Below are positions 25,658 through 34,488 of a stretch of DNA of 64,000 nucleotides, in pieces (positions within the stretch are counted from its first letter, which is position 1; each line of letters begins with the position of its first letter). Both the position numbers and the translations under genes were made by a program. Under the pieces are notes generated by a model that was not told where the DNA came from, searched no databases, and was given only the letters and a program-made list of their open reading frames with translations. This stretch comes from Ignavibacteria bacterium (GTDB taxonomy: Bacteria > Bacteroidota > Ignavibacteria > Tepidaquicellales > Tepidaquicellaceae), in assembly GCA_016719565.1 (NCBI GenBank), contig JADJYU010000012.1:62001-126000 (forward strand), written 5' to 3'.

Positions 25658-26535
25658 GTGCTTAATTCACTCCTCATATTATTTTTCAATATAACCGGTT
25701 TTACGGTCAGATTATTTCCTTTGAAATTCATTCAGCGCCTTGGGAAATGTCTGGGGCTGTTTTTTTTTATCTGATTCCTATCAGAAAGAAAGTCGCTTAT
25801 CATAATCTCGGGCTGTGTTTCCCTGATAAAGACCACTCCTTTAAAAAATCCATAGTTAAAGAAAATTATATTAATCTCGGAATTGATATGCTTGAGTTTT
25901 TTTATTTGCCAAAGCTGAATAAGGATACACTGGAAAGCCTGACAAATTTTAAAAATGTGAACGTTGCTGAAGAATCACGCAGTAAAGGTAAAGGGACTTT
26001 ATTCCTGAGCGGACATTATTCAAACTGGGAATTAACGGCATTTTCTTTTTCAAAGCTGTTTGGGATCAGTCTGAAAATAATTGCAAAGCCACAGGGAAGT
26101 GAAGTATTAAACCGGAAAATTAATTCATACAGGGAAATGGGCGGTAATGAAATTATTCAGACAGGATATTCACTCAGAGCGATATTTGAAAAACTCGCAA
26201 ACAATGACATGATATGTTTTCTCATAGATCAGTCGGCGCATCCTGACTATTCGGTCTATATTAAATTTCTGGGGCAGAATACTGCTGCCTTCTCCGGACC
26301 AGCAAAAATAGCTTTGAAGAAAAGACCTGAGCTAATAATGGGATATGCTTTAAGAGACAAAGATTATAAGTATGAAGTATTTTTTTCAAATATAAATTAT
26401 GACGATATAACTGAATATAGTTCTGATAATATTAAACTTCTTACGCAAAGGATCCAGACTGAATTTGAAAAAATAATTTTAAAAAATCCGGGGCAGTGGC
26501 TCTGGCTGCACAAAAGATTTAAGCATGTCAGATAA
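25658..26535 (+). CDS. Lipid A biosynthesis lauroyl/acyltransferase (LpxL/HtrB family), frameshifted near start
   Basis: The main frame (25747-26535) lacks the family N terminus. A second frame from GTG 25658 encodes exactly that part: a membrane anchor, then FPLKFIQRLGKCLGLFF. The two join if the run of nine T at 25760-25768 were ten, giving LGLFFFYLIPIRKKVAYHNL. The acyltransferase motif H-x4-E is in LSGHYSNWELTAF, and FLIDQSAHPDYSVYIKFLG follows. The family adds a secondary acyl chain to Kdo-lipid A at the inner membrane. It lies 8 bp after miaB and overlaps the following glycosyltransferase. The missing T is probably a sequence error. Confidence 0.87.
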
Positions 26536-27565
26536 ACAAAACAACATAAAGAAAATTCTGATCATTCAGACTGCATTTCTCGGAGATGTAGTCCTGACAA
26601 TCCCTATGGTTCAGGAAATTAAATCAAAATATCCCGACGCCGTTATTGATTTTCTCTGCATACCTTCCACTTCCGATCTGCTGAAAAATAATCCCGGGAT
26701 CAGAGAACTGATTCCTTATGATAAAAGAAATTCAGGCATCAGAGGACTGGCGGATATTGTAAAGAAGATCAGAAATGAAAAATATGATGTTGTAATTTCC
26801 CCGCACAGATCCTTCAGATCGGCTGCTATAAGTTATTTATCCGGTGCAGCTGATACTGTTTCATTTGACAGATCTTCCTTCAGTTTTCTTTATAAGACAA
26901 TTGTAAAATATGAGACCGGAATTCATGAGATACAGAGAAACCTCAGATTGCTGACACCGCTGGGAATTGATCTGCATAAAATTATAAGACCTGAATTATA
27001 TATCAGCATTCAGGAAAAAAGAAAAATTGACAGTATTTTTTATGAACACAGGATACGTGATGATGAAAAATTCCTTGTAATTGCGCCGGGGACGATCTGG
27101 TTCACAAAAAGATTTCCCGAACAAAAATTTATTAATCTGTGCAATCTTCTTACTGGGCTGGACAAAAGAATATTTCTGATTGGAAGCAAAGATGATAAGA
27201 AGATTTCTGATTTCATAGTTAACAACTCCAGATTCAGAAATTTTATAAATCTTACGGGGACGCTTTCGGTGATGGAGTCTGCAGAACTCATAAAAAGGTC
27301 AAAACTGATAATTACAAACGATTCCGCTCCAATGCATATTGCGAATTCAATGAATACGGATGTCTGCGCGATATTCGGAGCGACTGTGCCTGAATTCGGA
27401 TTTTTTCCTTACGGAAAAAATGATAAGATCTTTCAGACTGAAAATCTCAGATGCAGGCCATGCAGCATTCACGGCGGAGCAAAATGTCCGATAAAGACAT
27501 TTGAATGTATGATGAAAATTGATGAAAAAGAAATTGCAGATTTTATTAAAAAGAAATTAAGCTAA
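26525..27565 (+). CDS. Heptosyltransferase-type glycosyltransferase family 9 protein
   Basis: The 346-residue protein is GT-B fold. The N terminus has KILIIQTAFLGDVVLTIPM, the usual acceptor-side motif (G-D). The C-terminal half has FLVIAPGTIWFTKRFPEQKF and the donor-site stretch LIITNDSAPMHIANSM, typical of WaaF/RfaF. Late cysteines (CRPCSIHGGAKCPIK) are also common in the family. It adds a sugar, usually heptose, to the LPS core. It overlaps the LpxL-like gene by 11 bp. WaaF is likely, but the exact acceptor cannot be read. Confidence 0.87.
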   Translation: MSDKQNNIKKILIIQTAFLGDVVLTIPMVQEIKSKYPDAVIDFLCIPSTSDLLKNNPGIRELIPYDKRNSGIRGLADIVKKIRNEKYDVVISPHRSFRSAAISYLSGAADTVSFDRSSFSFLYKTIVKYETGIHEIQRNLRLLTPLGIDLHKIIRPELYISIQEKRKIDSIFYEHRIRDDEKFLVIAPGTIWFTKRFPEQKFINLCNLLTGLDKRIFLIGSKDDKKISDFIVNNSRFRNFINLTGTLSVMESAELIKRSKLIITNDSAPMHIANSMNTDVCAIFGATVPEFGFFPYGKNDKIFQTENLRCRPCSIHGGAKCPIKTFECMMKIDEKEIADFIKKKLS

Positions 27566-27838
27566 AAATTCCTTCAGCCGGTTTTTAATTTCTTCCGGGC
27601 TATACTTAATATCACCGCTGTTCATTTCCCGCAAAATATCTTTAACAGCCGCTTTGCCCGGTTCCTTTTTCCCGTCTTTCAGAAAGCCGTCAAAGATCGT
27701 CTCCCCGTTTAATGCGCTGTTGATCTCAAACTCTTTATTATGTTCGGTGAGCTCAGTATAATACACAACTTTGAATTTCCTGTTGAATTCTTTTTCCCTG
27801 TATATCTCGAACATAGTTTTGTCTGATTCGAAAGCCAT
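27557..27838 (-). CDS. Hypothetical protein (93 aa)
   Basis: This small soluble protein has a beta-rich first half (MFEIYREKEFNRKFKVVYYTE, EINSALNGETIFDGFL) and a charged helical C terminus (EEIKNRLKEFLA). No family is recognised. Its start lies 1 bp beyond the stop of ribE on the same strand, so it is at the end of the riboflavin/LPS operon. Its 3' end overlaps the convergent glycosyltransferase gene by 9 bp. Confidence 0.65.
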   Translation of the reverse strand: MAFESDKTMFEIYREKEFNRKFKVVYYTELTEHNKEFEINSALNGETIFDGFLKDGKKEPGKAAVKDILREMNSGDIKYSPEEIKNRLKEFLA

Positions 27839-27839
27839 A

Positions 27840-28457
27840 TTATTTTATATTATTTTCAAAAATTCTTTTAATGTATTTCCCCATCATATCAAATTCAATA
27901 TTTACTGTATCTCCTTCTTTCCAGTATTTAAATGTAGTAACCTGAAATGTATGAGGAATTATTGCGATTTTAATTTCAATGCTGTCATCAGTTTCTTCCG
28001 GTATATCCGCTATCGTCAGACTTACGCCGTCAATTGATATAGAACCAATCTTAATTATAAAGTCTCTGAACTTACTGCTGAAAGAAATAAAATATTCGTG
28101 TGATCCTGTATTCTCAATAATCCGGTTTACCTTTCCCGTAGTATCTACGTGTCCCTGTACGAGATGTCCGTCGAGTTTTGAATTAATGGACATTGCTTTC
28201 TCAAGGTTTAGATAATCGCCCGCTATTAATTCTCCCAGATTGGTTTTGCTGAGTGTTTCTTTTACTGCTGTAAATTTAAATGATCTGTTTTCTATAGCAG
28301 TAACTGTAAGACAACCTCCGTTAACGGAAATACTTTCACCGGTTTTAATATCCTCTGAATATTTATCTTCTTCGGGAGAGATCTCAAACTCAAAGCTGTC
28401 GCCGGTCTGAGTTTTAGAAATTACTTTTCCTGTGGTCTGAACTATTCCTGTAAACAT
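27840..28457 (-). CDS. ribE: Riboflavin synthase, alpha chain
   Basis: The 205-residue protein joins two lumazine-binding barrels. The first starts with MFTGIVQTTGKV and has GESISVNGGCLTVTAI. The second has HLVQGHVDTTGKV and GSISIDGVSLTIADI. The enzyme disproportionates two 6,7-dimethyl-8-ribityllumazine molecules to riboflavin. It overlaps ribD by 16 bp upstream, so two riboflavin steps are co-transcribed. No FMN riboswitch was recognised in front of the operon. Confidence 0.96.
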   Translation of the reverse strand: MFTGIVQTTGKVISKTQTGDSFEFEISPEEDKYSEDIKTGESISVNGGCLTVTAIENRSFKFTAVKETLSKTNLGELIAGDYLNLEKAMSINSKLDGHLVQGHVDTTGKVNRIIENTGSHEYFISFSSKFRDFIIKIGSISIDGVSLTIADIPEETDDSIEIKIAIIPHTFQVTTFKYWKEGDTVNIEFDMMGKYIKRIFENNIK

Positions 28458-29526
28458 TTTCTGTATTTAATTAGAATATCATTTTCGAAAATTGTTATAC
28501 CTTCTTTCAATAAAACTTCCTTTTCCTTAAGTGAATTTATTTCAATACTGTCAAAAGGAGAAATGCCTTTCCCGATTATTACCGGCGCGATGAAGAAATA
28601 TATCTCATCGAACAAACCTTCCTTTATGATTTGTGAGAAAAGCTTTGAGCCGCCTTCGACAAGTATACTGTTGAGTTTAAATTTATAAAGTAATTTCAAT
28701 ATATCCTTTATCCTAAATTCTTTACTGTCATCTGACATTCGGATAAGATATTTATTCGCTTTACTTTCAGCTGTTGACTTACCTGTGATCACAAATGTTT
28801 TATCATGGTTGCTGTCCGTAAATAAATTAAGTATCGCCGGAAGAGTATTTTTACGGTCGATCACTAATCTTATAGGATCTCTTCCTTTTATATCTCTGAC
28901 AGTCAAAGACGGATTGTCTTTCAAAGCAGTATTTTTTCCGATCAGGACCGCATCGTATTCACTTCTTAAACTGTGAACAGCTTTCCGTGAAGCTTCACCT
29001 GTAATATACTTTGATTCAAAATTATTCAGTGCGATTTTACCGTCAATGCTCTGAGCGATCTTCAGTGTCACATAGGGAAGTTTCTTCGTAACATATTTTA
29101 TAAAAAACTTATTCAGATCTCTGCATTCATTCTCGAGAATACCGCAGCTCACATTTATTCCGTTTTTCTTCAGTATCTCAATCCCTTTACCGTTTACTTT
29201 CTCAAAAGGATCCTTCATTCCTATTACAACTCTCTTTATTTTTTTAACGCAATAAACTCTGCGCAGGATGAAGTTTTACCTTTGTGAGCGCACGGTTCGA
29301 GATTGACAAATAATTCCGCTCCTTTAACATTGAAACCTTTTCTTTCAGCATCTGCAATCGCATTCACTTCAGCGTGAGCATCACCGTATTTTTTATGATA
29401 ACCTCTGCCGATAATTTTATTTCCTTTTCTTATTATGCTTCCAACCAGAGGGTTCGGAGAAACAAATCCTTTACCTTTCTTTGCAAGTCTGATACACTGC
29501 GCCATCATTTTTTCATCATCGCTCAT
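28442..29526 (-). CDS. ribD: Bifunctional riboflavin biosynthesis deaminase/reductase RibD, frameshifted
   Basis: The N-terminal deaminase (29526-29236) has MAQCIRLAKKGKGFVSPNP, the zinc site HAEVNAI and LEPCAHKGKTSSCAE. The reductase (29218-28442) has VTLKIAQSIDGKIAL, YDAVLIGKNTALKDNPSLTV and SILVEGGSKLFSQ. The two stretches join as ALKKIKRVVIGMKDPFEKVNG if the seven-T run at 29239-29245 (plus strand) were eight. The enzyme deaminates and then reduces the pyrimidine intermediate. The start overlaps the end of the glycosyltransferase gene. I treat it as an intact gene with a homopolymer error. Confidence 0.9.
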
Positions 29527-30174
29527 TGATGCTTTTCTTAAGTTTGCTCAATACGCTTTCAGGATTATTCCTGTAATAAATGTAAGTGTCGGATTCTAAA
29601 TAAGCGGTATGGAATTTTCTTTCCGCCCGGTAAAAAAATCCGAATCATTTGAATATACATCCCGAAAACCTTCAAGTCCCGTAAATACATTTCTCCTGCC
29701 GAAAATAGTGCCAAGCATTACACAGTTCTTTACATGAATGAGCCTGGTGCTGTCATTTACATCGGGAATATACATATCTTCTTCGCTTCCTATCAATTCA
29801 GCGCCGGTGCGGATCAGATCAGTGTCAGCGTTATCCTGAAAATATTTTACTCTCTGTAAAATATGATCCGGTTTATATTCATCATCAGCGTCAAGAAAAG
29901 TAATATACTCTCCGTCAGATATATTAATTCCGGAATTAAGTGAAAGGGCGTGTCCTCTGTTCGAATGGTAAAGATATTTTATTTTTTCATTTCCTGTAAT
30001 GAAAGGGACAAGTTCGGAGTAAGTTTCATCAACGCTGCCGTCATCTGTGATCACAATTTCAATATCAGTGAATGTCTGATTTAATACAGAATCTAACGCT
30101 CTTCTGTAAAACTTTCTGCTGTTAAAAAGAGTGAGAATGACGGATACTTTAAAATTTAATTTACCGGTGATCAT
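29516..30174 (-). CDS. Family 2 glycosyltransferase, frameshifted near the end
   Basis: The GT-A domain starts with VSVILTLFNSRKFYRRALDSV and has TDIEIVITDDGS, HALSLNSGI and the metal-binding FLDADDEYKP. The frame as read stops at 29596. One more base in the seven-A run at 29632-29638 (plus) restores DFFYRAERKFHTAYLE and a tail to a TGA at 29516-29518 that overlaps the ribD start, giving about 219 residues. It transfers a sugar from a nucleotide donor, probably to an envelope glycan. It overlaps the upstream lipoprotein gene by 4 bp (ATGA). Confidence 0.85.
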
Positions 30175-30956
30175 TTCCAGCTGATGTGTTTGGCGCTTTT
30201 AGGGATCTTTATTCGAAAATTAAGATTGCTGTTGTTAAACTCCTCATTGTTATAAGTAAGCCAGATAGACTGTTTCTCTTCAGGCCTGATGACAGAGATA
30301 TTTTTCGGAAAGTAAATTCCGTCACTCTCGTAAAAATTATCATAGGTGATCTCTATCTTTGTCTTACCTTTATCATCATACTTGCCGAGTTTTCTCACGA
30401 AGTAATTATTCTTGTCGATCCAGAATTTTTTAATTTCCTTATCATAAGTCAGTATGGCAAGATAATCTCTTTGTGTTTCAAGTATTTCAGCGGACAGGTA
30501 ATCATCCTCATGAAAATAATATTTTCCTGAAAAAGAATTTATCAGATCATCAAACTCAATTCTTATCCTCATTATTATGCTGAGATTATTTTCAGTTGAA
30601 GAACCCTTAATTACTCTGTTATCCATTACATTATAGTAAATAAAATCATTTCTTGTGATCAGAAGATTAGCTATATCTATACCAAACGGTCCTTCGAGTT
30701 TTGTAAACACACTGTCAGGTTTTTTAATACTGACTGTGATCGAGCCGGTATTGTTAAGCTCAGGAGAGTCAATGGAAATTTCACCGTAAGCATCCAGCGC
30801 AGTTAACTTCAGCGAATTCTCATTAACCTTCTTTTTTAAATATTCAAAAGTAACCGATGATTCAGTTGTAGTGTTTGAAGCTGTACATGAGATCAATCCT
30901 GTACAGGCTAATAAAGGTAAAAGATATAATAATATGTTTCGTTTATTTCTCAACAC
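30171..30956 (-). CDS. Outer-membrane lipoprotein-sorting-like protein (DUF4292/LolB-like)
   Basis: The 261-residue lipoprotein has its signal peptide with Cys at residue 24 (LLACTGLISC). A LolA/LolB-like half-barrel of repeated beta strands follows (GEISIDSPELNNTGSITVSIKK, PFGIDIANLLITRNDF, NYFVRKLGKYDDKG, YFPKNISVIRP). This resembles the DUF4292 family of Bacteroidota, proposed to handle lipoproteins or lipids at the outer membrane. It overlaps the amidotransferase gene upstream by 14 bp. Family assignment is from pattern only. Confidence 0.75.
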   Translation of the reverse strand: MLRNKRNILLYLLPLLACTGLISCTASNTTTESSVTFEYLKKKVNENSLKLTALDAYGEISIDSPELNNTGSITVSIKKPDSVFTKLEGPFGIDIANLLITRNDFIYYNVMDNRVIKGSSTENNLSIIMRIRIEFDDLINSFSGKYYFHEDDYLSAEILETQRDYLAILTYDKEIKKFWIDKNNYFVRKLGKYDDKGKTKIEITYDNFYESDGIYFPKNISVIRPEEKQSIWLTYNNEEFNNSNLNFRIKIPKSAKHISWK

Positions 30957-31626
30957 ACTCTGATAAAAATTTATTTAAAATATTTACTGAAACTTGATCA
31001 TCAAACGGCATTCTCTCAGGATGCCACTGGACAGCGATCATAAACGGCTTACCTGCTTTATCGGAATATTCGATTCCTTCGACAACGCCTTCATCTGATT
31101 TCGCATTTATCATTAATCCCTCACCGAGACGATCAGCCGCCTGATGATGAGATGAATTTATAATTGCTTTTTCCGACTTCACAATATCAAATAATAAAGT
31201 ATCCTTAATAATATTTACATTATGAAATCTCTGCTCTGTCTTTGATATCTTTCTGTGATTCGTATTTCTGATCTCCTCCAGATCAAAGATCAGGCTGCCT
31301 CTGTAATACACATTAATCAGTTGTATCCCGCGGCAAATTCCAAATACAGGAATATTCCGCTTTTCACATTCCTCCATCAGCTTCATTTCAAATCCGTCCC
31401 GCTCCGGCAGGTAAGTACCCTTTGTTTCTTTAGTGTCCCAGTCGCAGTATAGCTCCGGATAAACGTCAGCTCCTCCGCTAAGTATCAGTCCGCTGCATTC
31501 TTTGAAATTTTCAAAACCTTCATCTCTGGAATTATGATCAAGGACTACATAATCAACTTTGAAATGATCCAGCCATTCAGTGTATTTTTCAAAGTTCGAT
31601 TCAGCATAAGTAATTCCGATTTTCAA
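30943..31626 (-). CDS. Class I glutamine amidotransferase, peptidase C26 (PuuD-like)
   Basis: The 227-residue protein has the catalytic Cys nucleophile in FGICRGIQLINV, the upstream oxyanion region LILSGGADVYPELY, NSSHHQAADRLGEGL and the catalytic His-Pro-Glu in AVQWHPERM. These features match gamma-glutamyl-gamma-aminobutyrate hydrolase and related C26 enzymes, which cleave gamma-glutamyl amides. It lies 9 bp after lpxK in an operon of mixed envelope genes. The true substrate is unknown. Confidence 0.87.
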   Translation of the reverse strand: MKIGITYAESNFEKYTEWLDHFKVDYVVLDHNSRDEGFENFKECSGLILSGGADVYPELYCDWDTKETKGTYLPERDGFEMKLMEECEKRNIPVFGICRGIQLINVYYRGSLIFDLEEIRNTNHRKISKTEQRFHNVNIIKDTLLFDIVKSEKAIINSSHHQAADRLGEGLMINAKSDEGVVEGIEYSDKAGKPFMIAVQWHPERMPFDDQVSVNILNKFLSECVEK

Positions 31627-31635
31627 ATTATATTG

Positions 31636-32712
31636 TCAGTTGTTTTTATTGATCTGTAAAATGTCCAGCACCTTGTTTTCAAGAAGCGATTGTTTATCCG
31701 TTGCTTCGATCTCTAAATTTAAATAGTAAACAGGAAATGAGTCAGTGAAATTTTTATACTTTCTGATTTTAATAAAATCCTTTTCCGTGGTAATATAGAC
31801 TGTATCTTTTTGATACAGTGAGATCAATTTATCAATATCCTCTTCCGAATAGAAATGATGATCTTTAAAGATCATTTCAGAGGTAACGCTGATGTTCATA
31901 TTCTTTAACGCTTTACTAAATGAATCCGGCTTTGCAATACCTGAAAATATAACCGCTCTCCTTATACCGCCTACTGAATTTGAATATAAAATAGTATTTT
32001 TATGATCTATTAAATATTCAGATTTATATTTTATTTTGACTGCATTTAAAAAATACTTTGAGCTTTCATAAGTATAGCTTTTGCCGGAATGCTTTGAATT
32101 CAAAACTATCACATCAGCTCTCTTAATACCGGAAAATCTCTCACGGAGGTCTCCCGAAGGTATTGTGCATAAATATCCTGCTCTGTTCTCATTATAATCC
32201 TTTTCATCGATCAGAACTATATCAAGATCCCTGCGGATCCTTCTGTGCTGAAATGCATCATCAAGTAAGATAACGTCAGGTTTAAATTCATTCATCAAAA
32301 ATTCAGAAGCTCTGCATCTGTCCGCTGAAACGATAATAAAAAATTTACCGCTGAATTCTTTTGACAATTCATAAGCTATCAATGCCGGTTCGTCCCCGGT
32401 CTGATTTATATCTTCATTAATATTAACTCCGTCATATACCGTTACCATTTCCTTCTCAGTCCTGCCGTAACCTCTGGAAATAATTCCGACTGTTTTATTT
32501 CTGCTTAAAATAAATTTTGCAATGTAAATTACAAAAGGAGTTTTACCTGTTCCGCCTGTCGTGATGTTACCGATGGAAATTACTTTTGCGCCGGCATTGC
32601 AGATGCTCAGAATGTTTTTATCATACAAAAAATTTCTGACGCTCATCACAGCGGAGTAGATTATGGAAACAGGAATAAGTAATACTTTAATTATGCCGGT
32701 TAAATATTTCAT
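31636..32712 (-). CDS. lpxK: Tetraacyldisaccharide 4'-kinase
   Basis: The 358-residue inner-membrane kinase phosphorylates the 4' position of the lipid A disaccharide. It has an N-terminal membrane helix (YLTGIIKVLLIPVSIIY) and the P-loop ISIGNITTGGTGKTPFVIY near residue 50. It also has SRGYGRTEKEMV, GDEPALIAYEL, the LLDDAFQHRRIRRDLDIVL signature and the late FKDHHFYSEEDI. It overlaps the DUF374 gene by 4 bp. With lpxB and DUF374 it forms a lipid A cluster. Confidence 0.95.
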   Translation of the reverse strand: MKYLTGIIKVLLIPVSIIYSAVMSVRNFLYDKNILSICNAGAKVISIGNITTGGTGKTPFVIYIAKFILSRNKTVGIISRGYGRTEKEMVTVYDGVNINEDINQTGDEPALIAYELSKEFSGKFFIIVSADRCRASEFLMNEFKPDVILLDDAFQHRRIRRDLDIVLIDEKDYNENRAGYLCTIPSGDLRERFSGIKRADVIVLNSKHSGKSYTYESSKYFLNAVKIKYKSEYLIDHKNTILYSNSVGGIRRAVIFSGIAKPDSFSKALKNMNISVTSEMIFKDHHFYSEEDIDKLISLYQKDTVYITTEKDFIKIRKYKNFTDSFPVYYLNLEIEATDKQSLLENKVLDILQINKNN

Positions 32713-33305
32713 GTCATTTCAGCTGATAGTATCGTTTTAAATGCTGTCAGTTCATTCTCATCAAGATAAGTATTATAATCATATTTATTTCCGAAAACTA
32801 CAGTACACTTTGCAAACGGATACGGTATCTCAAAACTGTCCCAGCTTTTACTAAGAATTTTCTTTGAGGAAAAAGTGATCTTAACAGGGATAACGGAAAC
32901 ACTGCATTTATTTGAAATGATCAGCGGTCCGTTTTTCATACTCTGCGCCGGACCCCGCGGACCGTCGGGAGTGATAACAGCATTGTAACCTTCCTTAACT
33001 AGTTTGATAAGAGAATCAAGCGCTTCCTTTGCGCCTTTCGAACTCGAACCTCTGACGACTTTGTAATTCCATAATGTAAGAAGACTATTAAGTATATCAC
33101 CGTCTTTACTTTTTGAGACAAGAGCGGCTGACTTTAGTTTTCTGAAAAGCCACCAGCCGATGAGCATTTTTGAATGCCAGAATATATAAACATAATTCTG
33201 ATCATTGCCGGGTCTGTTATGAATTTCAATTCTTAACGTTTTGATGTAGAGGTCTATAACGGAAGGAAGTATCTTCAGAGCTATAAAATCAAATGCGCTT
33301 TTCAT
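32709..33305 (-). CDS. DUF374 family acyltransferase-like protein
   Basis: The 198-residue protein has YIFWHSKMLIGWWLFR, LVSKSKDGDIL, RGSSSKGAKEAL and VITPDGPRGPAQSMKNG, the hallmark blocks of DUF374, which is related to lysophospholipid acyltransferases. The family commonly lies with lpxB, lpxK and Kdo transferase genes. It is thought to act in outer-membrane lipid assembly, although its reaction is not settled. The neighbours here fit that picture. Confidence 0.88.
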   Translation of the reverse strand: MKSAFDFIALKILPSVIDLYIKTLRIEIHNRPGNDQNYVYIFWHSKMLIGWWLFRKLKSAALVSKSKDGDILNSLLTLWNYKVVRGSSSKGAKEALDSLIKLVKEGYNAVITPDGPRGPAQSMKNGPLIISNKCSVSVIPVKITFSSKKILSKSWDSFEIPYPFAKCTVVFGNKYDYNTYLDENELTAFKTILSAEMT

Positions 33306-33306
33306 T

Positions 33307-34446
33307 TTAAACTTTCATAAGTTCGGCGATCATATCCGCAGCATTGGCTGAAGCGTTTTTATCAGTCAGAACACTTCTCAGTTCTTTAAAACTCATCAGC
33401 ATGTCACCCCTGTATTTATTATCAGTGAGTATTTTTTTCCCTTCTTCAAAAATATCTTCCGGTACCATCTTTTCCTGTAAAAACTCCTTCACCGCTGTCC
33501 TGCCGAGTAATATATTTATCATTGCAATGTGATCTACCTGTATAAGTCTTTTCCCGATAGCATAATTAAACGCGCCTGTTTTATATACAACGCTAAACGG
33601 AGTTCCGATCAGCGCGCATTCCATAGTGGAAGTGCCGGACTTTGTTATTACAAGATCCGAATTTAAAATTGTCTTATAATTCAGTTCATCATTACCGTCT
33701 GATCTGACAAGATTGAATTCATTGTCTTTAAGATAGGGTTTATAAAAAGAAAGTTCAAAATTATCCGAACATATAAAATTTATATTGCAGTCAAATTCTT
33801 TTTTAAACAGCTCAGCGGTCTCCGTCATCACAGGCATCATAATTCTTATCTCATCCCTGCGGCTTCCCGGCATGAAGCTGATAGCCAGCTTTTTACTTTC
33901 TTCTTTTTTATTTGCGGAAAGGAACGTGTCGGTTCTTTTTACAAGAGGATGTCCGGCAAAAACCGCTTTCACATTTTCCTTTTTATAGAAGTCAACTTCA
34001 AACGGGAATACGACTATCATCAGATCAACCGTCTCTCTGATGACCTTTACTCTGCTTTTATGCCAGGCCCATAACTGTGGCGAGATATAGTAAACTATTT
34101 TTCCTTTAAACGACTTTCTTATGCCGGAGGCAATTTTCAGATTAAATCCCGGGAAGTCCACGAGAATAAGAATGTCCGGATCAAATTTCAGGATAAAGTT
34201 TTTAGTATCAGTAATTATTTTCTTAAGTTTCCTTATGTTCTTTATAACAGCGGAGAACCCAATGTAGCTTACTTTGCTCTTGTCGAATATAAGTTCAGCG
34301 CCGGCGGCTTTTAACTCCTGACCTCCGATGCCTTTTGCAGTCAGTTCCGGAAGTGATCTTTTCAGTTCAGTCAAAAGAGAAGCAGCGTGCATATCGCCCG
34401 ATGATTCTCCGGCAATGATAAAAATTTTTCCGGGTTCAGAATTCAA
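33307..34446 (-). CDS. lpxB: Lipid-A-disaccharide synthase
   Basis: The 379-residue GT19 enzyme joins UDP-diacylglucosamine and lipid X. It has IFIIAGESSGDMHAASLL at the N terminus, ILVDFPGFNLKIA, YYISPQLWAWHKSRVK, SFMPGSRRDEI and the donor-binding DLVITKSGTSTMECALIG with MVVYKT-type PFSVVYKTG. The length is normal. It leads the minus-strand operon lpxB-DUF374-lpxK-amidotransferase-lipoprotein-GT2-ribD-ribE, whose adjacent genes overlap or are separated by at most about 10 bp. Confidence 0.96.
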   Translation of the reverse strand: MNSEPGKIFIIAGESSGDMHAASLLTELKRSLPELTAKGIGGQELKAAGAELIFDKSKVSYIGFSAVIKNIRKLKKIITDTKNFILKFDPDILILVDFPGFNLKIASGIRKSFKGKIVYYISPQLWAWHKSRVKVIRETVDLMIVVFPFEVDFYKKENVKAVFAGHPLVKRTDTFLSANKKEESKKLAISFMPGSRRDEIRIMMPVMTETAELFKKEFDCNINFICSDNFELSFYKPYLKDNEFNLVRSDGNDELNYKTILNSDLVITKSGTSTMECALIGTPFSVVYKTGAFNYAIGKRLIQVDHIAMINILLGRTAVKEFLQEKMVPEDIFEEGKKILTDNKYRGDMLMSFKELRSVLTDKNASANAADMIAELMKV

Positions 34447-34488
34447 TTAAGAATGGATTTAATTATTGTAATAAAAAAATTGATCAGA

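Noticed and set aside
27839..29530. FMN riboswitch for the riboflavin genes
   Set aside because: ribD is inside an operon overlapping upstream genes and no conserved RFN-type stems were recognised near it.
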